In this document: in pieces, positions 17,003-22,975 of the stretch
How the letters are laid out: every line of letters starts with the position of its first letter
Position numbering within the stretch: position 1 is the first letter of the stretch
Assembly (NCBI GenBank): GCA_002408085.1
Contig: DHQL01000009.1
Location: 1 to 64,000 of the forward strand
Source of the DNA: Spirochaeta sp. UBA5339
Lineage (GTDB): Bacteria > Spirochaetota > Spirochaetia > DSM-2461
Length of the DNA stretch: 64,000 nucleotides
Reading direction: 5' to 3'
Notes under the pieces: generated by a model
Told to the model about the DNA's origin: nothing
What the model saw: the letters and a program-made list of their open reading frames with translations, nothing else
The model's database searches: none
Position numbers and translations under genes: made by a program

Positions 17003-17920
17003 ATGGAAACTGATAATACAAAGGCTCTCCAATTCTTAAGCAGACTCATGCAGAATCCCAGTTTAAACGGGTTTTCCGCTCTTCAGAGGGAGGAGCAGCT
17101 TCTCCAGTTTTTCATCATTAATGAAGATAAACTGAAGCCGACCCTGTCTTCTCCGGCCTATTTTAACGGCTGGTCCTGGCAGGACATTATTAAACTGATG
17201 ACCGCTACTCTTTATGATATCACAAACAATCAGATTCTTCCTCAGATTGAATCAGAAATTTTTGACCGAACAAACTATGCCTATGTTTCCTTTATGAAAC
17301 TTCCCCCGGCATCGGATCAGACAAAAAGGCAGCTGATGGCCGTTATGAAGAGGCTTCTGTCCACACCTGCCGGCCGGCAGAGTATGTCCGGAGCCCTGAC
17401 GGCCCTTCAGACAGGAGTTTTGAAGCGGTATATTATGCTGGGCTTTGAACGGCAGAAGTATATTCACTTTGAGCTGACAAAGGTTCAGCGCCTAAGGATG
17501 CCCCAGGAAGAGATCTACAATCTGATGAAGACAACCATACTGATCAGGCCTCTGATCAGCCTTTTTGCCCCCAATATGGGACGTAACGGAGGCAGTCAGT
17601 CTCTCAGTCCCAATTATGCAGAAAAGATAACAAAACAGATCTGCAAGGTCATTCCCGCCCTTCCCGATACGATCATCCGGGCCGGGGTCAACAGCGCTAT
17701 TGCCTTTCAGGACGACCGGAATCTGGAGACCACGGCCAGGCTGAGTTCCATCTTCAGCTCCCGCTGTGCTCAGATGAAGGAGGGGATGAAGATCGACCGG
17801 GGAGCCGCCGCCTCGGACCAGAGCTGGTTCAATGTGGCCAGACGCAACTACAAATACTATGGATATGATTTTGATATGCTCACAGAGCTGTACAATATAT
17901 CCGCAGAGAATGGATGGTGA
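17003..17920 (+). CDS. conserved-looking helical protein of unknown function
   Basis: 305 residues, predicted mostly helical and soluble, without signal peptide, membrane helix or known catalytic motif. The first ~60 residues (LSRLMQNPSLNGFSALQREEQ) read like a short helical module; the remainder contains basic helices (for example MKRLLSTPAGRQSM). It overlaps the following voltage-sensor-like gene by 7 bases, so the two are probably co-translated and may work together. No function is assigned. Confidence 0.6.
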   Translation: METDNTKALQFLSRLMQNPSLNGFSALQREEQLLQFFIINEDKLKPTLSSPAYFNGWSWQDIIKLMTATLYDITNNQILPQIESEIFDRTNYAYVSFMKLPPASDQTKRQLMAVMKRLLSTPAGRQSMSGALTALQTGVLKRYIMLGFERQKYIHFELTKVQRLRMPQEEIYNLMKTTILIRPLISLFAPNMGRNGGSQSLSPNYAEKITKQICKVIPALPDTIIRAGVNSAIAFQDDRNLETTARLSSIFSSRCAQMKEGMKIDRGAAASDQSWFNVARRNYKYYGYDFDMLTELYNISAENGW

Positions 17921-19029
17921 AGCCCATGAAAAAGAGCAGAGATCTGATTGAAAACTTTATCCTCTTTGTAATTCTCCTTGTCCTGGTTCAGACCTTTGTT
18001 GAGGACCTTGCTGTCCTTCTGGGCTGGTCATGGAGTGTCAGAAAGACCCTGGTCATCTCCGGATTCGGCTTCGACCTCTTCTTCTCCATAGAGTTCCTGG
18101 CCCGTTACTTCTCGGCCCTCAAAAAGGGACGGGCAAAGCATTACCTTATGAAGGAGAGGGGATGGATAGACCTGATCGCCTCTCTGCCCCTTCTTCTGTT
18201 CAGTTCCGGCCCCGGAGTTGTAGCTCTCCTCGAGGGTGCCGCCTATATCAAGGCCGCAAGCATCCTCAATATCCTTAAAGTCGTTAAGACCGTCAGAATC
18301 GCAAGAATACTGAGACTCCTCAGGCTTCTGAAGATTTTCAAGAAGATCAAATTCGTCAATGCCGTTATGGCCCAGAGGCATGTGACAAGGATTATTACAA
18401 CTGTTATATCATCCTTTGTACTCACCTTGACGGCAGTCTCCTTTCTGCTGGCCTTTGTGGATATTGATGATGCGGAAACAGACTTTGTGGAGAAACACGA
18501 AATAATGGCCAGAACAGCCGAGAGTCTTCTGGATCAGGGGATGGGTGCGGTAATCAGCGAGTTTGAAGGCTATGAGTCTGTTCTTATCATAAGAACACAT
18601 GAAGGAACCATCTATACACGCCATGACAACAGCTTTTATGACCGCTGGTTCGGTCCCTCTGATTACGGCTATCTTGAATCAGGAGAGGTGGAGTTCTTCT
18701 ACTCCCTGAAGCCCCTCTATGCCGCAGAATCCCGGTCCAATATTCTGATCTTTATCTCCATTATTGTGATGCTGATCGTTCTGATGCTGACCTACAGTCC
18801 TCACTTCGCCCTGACCATTACCGACCCCATCAACATCATGTTCCGGGGTATGAGCGACAGCTCCTACAATCTTGAGGTCATTGTACTCGATGAGTTTAAA
18901 GAGGACGGAGTCTACAAACTGGCCCGGCAGTATAACGAGGAGTACCTCCCCCTGAAGGCCCGATCCAACGATCAGGGACAGGGGGGGAGCGCCTTGAAGA
19001 TGGATGACTTTGAGGACCTCTTCAAGTAG
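17914..19029 (+). CDS. voltage-sensor-like membrane protein with extracytoplasmic domain, no potassium filter
   Basis: 371 residues; the start may be ATG 17914 or ATG 17926. Helices S1-S4 occupy roughly residues 12-145. The fourth helix, VKTVRIARILRLLRLLKIF, has a basic residue at every third position, the hallmark of a voltage-sensing S4. A fifth helix (~155-180) is followed not by a pore loop but by a ~95-residue soluble segment (~183-275), a sixth helix (ILIFISIIVMLIVLMLTY) and a C-terminal cytoplasmic tail that resembles a HAMP or linker region (~300-371). The TVGYG filter is absent. It may be a voltage-responsive sensor rather than a channel. Translationally coupled to the upstream gene. 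Confidence 0.7.
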   Translation: MVKPMKKSRDLIENFILFVILLVLVQTFVEDLAVLLGWSWSVRKTLVISGFGFDLFFSIEFLARYFSALKKGRAKHYLMKERGWIDLIASLPLLLFSSGPGVVALLEGAAYIKAASILNILKVVKTVRIARILRLLRLLKIFKKIKFVNAVMAQRHVTRIITTVISSFVLTLTAVSFLLAFVDIDDAETDFVEKHEIMARTAESLLDQGMGAVISEFEGYESVLIIRTHEGTIYTRHDNSFYDRWFGPSDYGYLESGEVEFFYSLKPLYAAESRSNILIFISIIVMLIVLMLTYSPHFALTITDPINIMFRGMSDSSYNLEVIVLDEFKEDGVYKLARQYNEEYLPLKARSNDQGQGGSALKMDDFEDLFK

Positions 19030-19038
19030 CCGAATCCA

Positions 19039-20304
19039 CTAGACAAAGGGATCCAGCTCGATCTCCGGAACCTTTGCGGCAACAGTTGAGGGTACAATCA
19101 CCCTGATATGCCTCAGGGTTTCGGTAAATCCCTGCACAACGGGCCCGCTGAAGACGGTTGGGGAGCCGATAAAGGGTTTCTCTCCCTTCTTGTCCAGGAT
19201 GGGAACGTCAACTTCAAAAGAGATCTTAGAAGGGATATCAATCACCAGATGGTTCTCAGCCAGAAGTCCGGGATGCCTGTCTTCAATAAATGCCGCCAGC
19301 CTTGTTTCATGGCCGTTACGGAAATCAAGGTCCATAAGAGAACGGTGGAGGCTGTTTGCCTCGTCAAAGGGCACCTGACAGATGATCGAATACTTCCGGG
19401 GCCGCTCCGCCTCCCTTACAAGAGAGGCCAGCTCTTCCGGGGCGGCGGTCATTCTCTTGTAGAATTCATCATCATCCATTCCGTAGAGCTCATCGGCCTT
19501 GAAGTACCTGTCCCTCATACCCAGATAGACAGCCTTTTTAACCAGGGCCGTGGAGATCCGCACATCCGGATGCCAGTAGACGGTCTTGTACATCAGATAC
19601 TTTGAAAAGAGGATGTTCTCCACAGCGGTCACACCCTTGGTGGTAAGGCCTATGCCGTTTTCTGTGGGCCTTATCTGGGAGATCACAAAGTCGATGTCCT
19701 GCATCCCGTAGGGAACACCGCAGAAGTAGGCGTCCCGGTTCAGATAGTCCAGCTTGTCAGGATCAAGGACGCCGCTCAGAATATTGCGGAAGAAGGTGAG
19801 CTCCCTGTTGCCGTCATCGGATATGGAGTCATCGATAATGGCGGCGGTCAGCTCGGGATCTCCACCGATTTCATCCCGGATAATATCGGCTATTCCGGAA
19901 TCGGTGATAATCTGCCCGGAGAGAATCTCATGGTCAGCCAGGGGCATCTCCATAAAGGAGTGGGCATGGGGGAAGTGACCAATATCATGGAGCAGAGAGG
20001 CGCATAGAAATGATTTAGCACCCACCAGGGTGAGGTGGTCAGGGCAGTGCTTTGAAAAGAGAATGGTTTTCAGAATCCTTCTGGACAGATAGAAGACCCC
20101 AAGGGAGTGGTTTAGTCTGGTATGAGTGGCTCCCGGATAGACCAGACTTGCCGGTCCCAGCTGCCTTATCCGGCCCAGTTTCTGAAACTCGCTCTGATAC
20201 ATTATTTTTCTGAGTCCCGGACTCAGATAGATATGCTTCCACAGGGGATCCCTGACGGGAACCGTGTAGTCTTCACTTAAATGCCTGATTATCTCTTCTC
20301 TCAT
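19039..20304 (-). CDS. HD-domain phosphohydrolase (dNTPase/SAMHD1-like)
   Basis: 421 residues from ATG 20304. The hallmark residues are HTRLNHSLGVFYLSRR (~60, first His), LLHDIGHFPHAHSF (~102, HD pair) and, further on, LDPDKLDYLNRDAYFCGV (~180, last Asp). They form the metal site of HD hydrolases related to SAMHD1 and bacterial dGTPases. It is expected to hydrolyse nucleotides or a phosphate ester in the cytoplasm; the substrate is not fixed by these motifs. There is no Shine-Dalgarno, and a TATACT box lies 8 bases before the ATG, so the transcript may be leaderless. Confidence 0.85.
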   Translation of the reverse strand: MREEIIRHLSEDYTVPVRDPLWKHIYLSPGLRKIMYQSEFQKLGRIRQLGPASLVYPGATHTRLNHSLGVFYLSRRILKTILFSKHCPDHLTLVGAKSFLCASLLHDIGHFPHAHSFMEMPLADHEILSGQIITDSGIADIIRDEIGGDPELTAAIIDDSISDDGNRELTFFRNILSGVLDPDKLDYLNRDAYFCGVPYGMQDIDFVISQIRPTENGIGLTTKGVTAVENILFSKYLMYKTVYWHPDVRISTALVKKAVYLGMRDRYFKADELYGMDDDEFYKRMTAAPEELASLVREAERPRKYSIICQVPFDEANSLHRSLMDLDFRNGHETRLAAFIEDRHPGLLAENHLVIDIPSKISFEVDVPILDKKGEKPFIGSPTVFSGPVVQGFTETLRHIRVIVPSTVAAKVPEIELDPFV

Positions 20305-20312
20305 AGTATAAG

Positions 20313-20342
20313 AGTATACACAATAACGCTCTTTGACGGCAA
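20313..20342 (-). promoter_or_regulatory. promoter of the HD phosphohydrolase gene, predicted leaderless
   Basis: On the minus strand TTGCCG (20342-20337) and TATACT (20318-20313) are separated by 18 bases. The start codon at 20304 lies 8 bases past the -10 box, so transcription would start at or next to the A of the ATG, and no ribosome site is present. Confidence 0.5.
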
Positions 20343-20369
20343 AGGGGATTTCTGGTAAAAAGGAGTTAT

Positions 20370-21050
20370 ATGAACATCCGACTGATTCTGGCCCTTCTGC
20401 TCTGTTTTTCTCTTCTCTCCTGTACGCCCAGGGCTCCTTCCCGGGAAGCCTCTGAGAGCCCTGAGTCTCAGAACACAGCCCCCGCATCCGGGGAGGATAG
20501 TGTGCTGCGTCTGACAAAAAGCGGTCCGGCTGAAGAGAGCGAAGAAGATCAAAAGACGCAGGAGGAGGAAGCAGAAGAAATCCCTGAATTCACAGGCCCT
20601 CTTTATCTTCAGAGGATCAATCCCCATGCCTATCATCTTCCAACCAGTCTGATGATCGGCGATCTGGCAGACCCGTTGTCTGCTGCAGAAGCTGAGAGAG
20701 AGGTCTATGATCTTGCCGGAGAGTTCTGGGAGAGCCTTGCAAAGGGATCTGTCCGGACGAGTCTTGTCAGCAGACAGGCCCATCCGCTTTTTGCAGAAGA
20801 GGTAGAAGAATTTCTGGATATGGAGCCTGAGATTGTTCATGTCTACAGCGGAAGCATTCGGTTTTCGGGACAGACGGGCAGTATAAAGACCGTGCTGCTG
20901 TCGGATTCAGGATATATCAGGGGAGACCTTTACTTCAGAAAAGACGGTGACAGGTGGCTTGTGGAGGACTGGGAGATCCCATTCAGGATATGGCCCGGCA
21001 GAGCGATTCCTCTGGAGAAAGACCTGACCCAGATGAGATACTCCTACTAG
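20370..21050 (+). CDS. putative lipoprotein of unknown function
   Basis: 226 residues with Shine-Dalgarno AAGGAG before ATG 20370. The leader ends in the lipobox LLSC (Cys at residue 18). The next ~55 residues are a Glu/Ser/Pro-rich flexible spacer, then a compact domain (~75-226) with alternating helices and strands. A segment ending in DRWLVEDWEIPF resembles the last strands of NTF2/SnoaL-like folds, but this is only suggestive. Probably anchored to the membrane facing the periplasm. It faces the partner-switch operon convergently. Confidence 0.7.
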   Translation: MNIRLILALLLCFSLLSCTPRAPSREASESPESQNTAPASGEDSVLRLTKSGPAEESEEDQKTQEEEAEEIPEFTGPLYLQRINPHAYHLPTSLMIGDLADPLSAAEAEREVYDLAGEFWESLAKGSVRTSLVSRQAHPLFAEEVEEFLDMEPEIVHVYSGSIRFSGQTGSIKTVLLSDSGYIRGDLYFRKDGDRWLVEDWEIPFRIWPGRAIPLEKDLTQMRYSY

Positions 21051-21103
21051 AAACAGATTTCTTAAGGAACTGCAGCTCTACCGGCTTATCATTCGTTCTG
21101 CTT

Positions 21104-21646
21104 CTAGCCCAGATCAATTCCTGTATTCTTCTTGGGGAAGGTCTTGCCCACGGCTACACAGTTGGCTTTTTCTGTAAAGACAACACCCTCGTTCCAGTAC
21201 TCCAGGGCTGCAAACATGGCGTTTCCGCCATCGTTATCATCGCTTCGTTCGGTACGGAAGGATACATAGTCCGCCAGAGCTTCGTAGTCTTCGTTGCTCA
21301 GGCAGCTGTTCCGTTTCTCGTTAAAAGCGTTCCAATCCTTAATGGCCTGGAATCCCTCTCCCTCGTCTTCAATAATGATACGGGCCTTCTCTTCGCTGAA
21401 GGTGTACCAGACCTTTACAAGCTTGCTCTGGTCGCTGCGGTTTCCGTGTTTAACGGCATTTTTAATCAGCTCTGAGATCTGCTGTTCCAGAAGGTTTATC
21501 TCCCTGATCTCGGGAGGCGCTTTCTGGACGATCAGCAGGGTGAAGTATCTGATCTGTCTGAAGTCACTGGGGAACTCCTTGTAGAACATTCCCTCTCTAT
21601 CCATCAGTTCATGGCTGTCATTAATCTGTATCTGTTCCATCATCAC
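21104..21646 (-). CDS. serine-kinase-type ATPase (RsbW/anti-sigma-like)
   Basis: 180 residues with a GHKL/HATPase_c_2 fold: the N-box ISELIKNAVKHGN (~60) and G1-box EDEGEGF (~98), followed by a DNDGGNAMFAAL stretch that may serve as the G2/lid. Proteins of this type phosphorylate or hold STAS antagonists in partner-switching circuits. The gene's ATG overlaps the end of the STAS gene upstream by 4 bases, the classical antagonist/kinase pairing. No sigma factor is adjacent, so the output target is unknown. Confidence 0.8.
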   Translation of the reverse strand: MMMEQIQINDSHELMDREGMFYKEFPSDFRQIRYFTLLIVQKAPPEIREINLLEQQISELIKNAVKHGNRSDQSKLVKVWYTFSEEKARIIIEDEGEGFQAIKDWNAFNEKRNSCLSNEDYEALADYVSFRTERSDDNDGGNAMFAALEYWNEGVVFTEKANCVAVGKTFPKKNTGIDLG

Positions 21647-21984
21647 CCCTTCATCAGTGCAACAATACCTTCCTTGAGGCTGTCCTCAAGGGGGAAGTAT
21701 CCTGTGAGTTTTGTCAGTTCAATTACCTTTTTCACGGAACCGTGCACAGAGGTAATGACCAGACGGGCACTCTTCTTTTTAAGGGCTGAGCTGACATAGA
21801 TCAGTGCTCCGATACCGCTTGAGTCGATGTACTCGACCTTTTCCATATTGATGACAAAGTGGCCTATACCTTTATCCAGCATTTTTGAAACGAGTTCTTT
21901 CAGTTTGTAGGCATTGTAGAGATCCATCTCTCCTTCAATGTCCACTATGTAGATATGTTTACTTTTTCTGACTTTAAGTTCCAA
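21643..21984 (-). CDS. STAS-domain anti-sigma factor antagonist
   Basis: A 113-residue single STAS domain. The phosphorylation site lies in YIDSSGIGALIYV (~residue 53-65), the usual DSSGIG motif in which Ser is phosphorylated by the cognate kinase. It starts with TTG 21984, preceded by AAGGAGA, and overlaps the kinase-like gene downstream. In the unphosphorylated form such proteins sequester the kinase and release its target. Function as an SpoIIAA/RsbV-type antagonist is well supported by motif and neighbour. Confidence 0.9.
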   Translation of the reverse strand: MELKVRKSKHIYIVDIEGEMDLYNAYKLKELVSKMLDKGIGHFVINMEKVEYIDSSGIGALIYVSSALKKKSARLVITSVHGSVKKVIELTKLTGYFPLEDSLKEGIVALMKG

Positions 21985-22028
21985 GAAGTCTCTCCTTCAG
22001 GGGCTCCTATTAAATCATGGGTATCGAT

Positions 22029-22058
22029 ATTTTACGGGTAAGCCTGATTATCCGTCAA
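22029..22058 (-). promoter_or_regulatory. sigma-70-type promoter of the STAS/kinase operon
   Basis: On the minus strand, TTGACG (22058-22053) and TAAAAT (22034-22029) are separated by 18 bases, upstream of the TTG start at 21984. The position in the 96-base gap after the PilZ gene separates this pair from the upstream transcription unit. Confidence 0.55.
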
Positions 22059-22080
22059 GCAAAGAAAGATTTCTTATTGT

Positions 22081-22410
22081 TTAATTTTGTGAGAACCGTT
22101 CATTAAGTCGTGCAAACAGCGTTTCACTGTCCTGGTCCGAGTATGAAGATATCTTCACTCCCAGTATTTCATTTCCATTGCTGTCCTGGCGGTTCCATCT
22201 GATCTCACCTTCCACTTCAAAGGGGTGGTCTTCCTGATCCGACGGTATAATCCTGCAGCTGATCACTGAGCCCTGGTCATAAGGAAGGGGTACAGGAGAG
22301 TAGACCTTGAATCCGTCGGGGCTGAGGTCCCTTATATAGGCCGGGAGGTCTCCATCCAGAATGACCTTGGCATAACTTTGTTTTCTGGGGTTTTTTCTTT
22401 CTGTACTCAT
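22081..22410 (-). CDS. PilZ-domain c-di-GMP receptor
   Basis: A 109-residue stand-alone PilZ domain. Both c-di-GMP-binding motifs are intact: RKNPR (RxxxR, residues 5-9) and DLSPDG (DxSxxG, ~27-32). It should bind cyclic di-GMP and pass the signal to a partner protein. Its start overlaps the end of the ATPase gene upstream (22407-22410), which suggests coupling of c-di-GMP sensing to a GHKL-type kinase or anti-sigma switch. Confidence 0.9.
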   Translation of the reverse strand: MSTERKNPRKQSYAKVILDGDLPAYIRDLSPDGFKVYSPVPLPYDQGSVISCRIIPSDQEDHPFEVEGEIRWNRQDSNGNEILGVKISSYSDQDSETLFARLNERFSQN

Positions 22411-22931
22411 ATGAGTCTGCTCCTTGTCTCTATCACGGTTCCGATGGTTTTTCCCTGTTCATAGATCTCGCTGTACTCTCCTTCGGATCCGAGAAACTGT
22501 ATTTTGAAGGAGTCGAAGGTCTTTTTGGAAATAAGCAGTCCCATTCCGAACCTCTGGTAGTCATGGGCCTCCCTGTACTTGAGAAAACTCGGGCTGTTCA
22601 TATCGATGTCATCAACATTCCGGTCAATATCATAGGGGAGAATACCTTTGTCAAAACCTCCGCCCCTGTCTTCCAGGGTAATGATAACTTCATGGTCTGT
22701 AAGCTTTATCCTCAGGAGAATAGGACTGTCTTCTTCCTTTTCCTTATGGGCCCTGATGGAGTTGTTCACCAGTTCAAGAAGAGCATGACGCCCGTTTTCC
22801 AGTTTATCATCGGCAATTCCGCTTAATGCAATCTGATGAAGCTCTCCGACAAAACTGGAAAAATCCGTATTACGGGATATCCTGAGGAGTATGGAGTTAT
22901 ATTTTTTTCCTTTGTGTTTTAAATATCCCAT
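22407..22931 (-). CDS. GHKL-type ATPase (anti-sigma/histidine-kinase-like)
   Basis: 174 residues. The N-box is ALLELVNNSIRAH (~50), the G1-box LEDRGGGFD (~87) and the G2-box FGMGLLISKKTFD (~130). No histidine-phosphotransfer or sensor domain is attached. This is a stand-alone ATP-binding module of the anti-sigma-kinase kind. It is coupled to the PilZ gene by a 4-base overlap. A TATAAT box lies 5 bases before the ATG with no ribosome site, so it may be translated from a leaderless message. Confidence 0.8.
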   Translation of the reverse strand: MGYLKHKGKKYNSILLRISRNTDFSSFVGELHQIALSGIADDKLENGRHALLELVNNSIRAHKEKEEDSPILLRIKLTDHEVIITLEDRGGGFDKGILPYDIDRNVDDIDMNSPSFLKYREAHDYQRFGMGLLISKKTFDSFKIQFLGSEGEYSEIYEQGKTIGTVIETRSRLI

Positions 22932-22936
22932 ACTTT

Positions 22937-22942
22937 ATTATA
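22937..22942 (-). promoter_or_regulatory. -10 box of a possible leaderless promoter
   Basis: TATAAT on the minus strand, 5 bases upstream of the ATG at 22931. A convincing -35 box is not visible. Absence of a Shine-Dalgarno supports a leaderless start. Confidence 0.4.
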
Positions 22943-22975
22943 TAATGAATCATCAATTTCTTACGACAGGAAAAA

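Noticed and set aside
18350..18900. Potassium-channel pore in the voltage-sensor-like protein
   Set aside because: No TVGYG or similar filter between the fifth and sixth helices; the segment is a long polar domain.
21048..21105. Imperfect inverted repeat CTAGAAACAGA / TCTGCTTCTAG between convergent genes
   Set aside because: The loop of about 35 bases and lack of a T run make a terminator or operator unlikely; probably chance.
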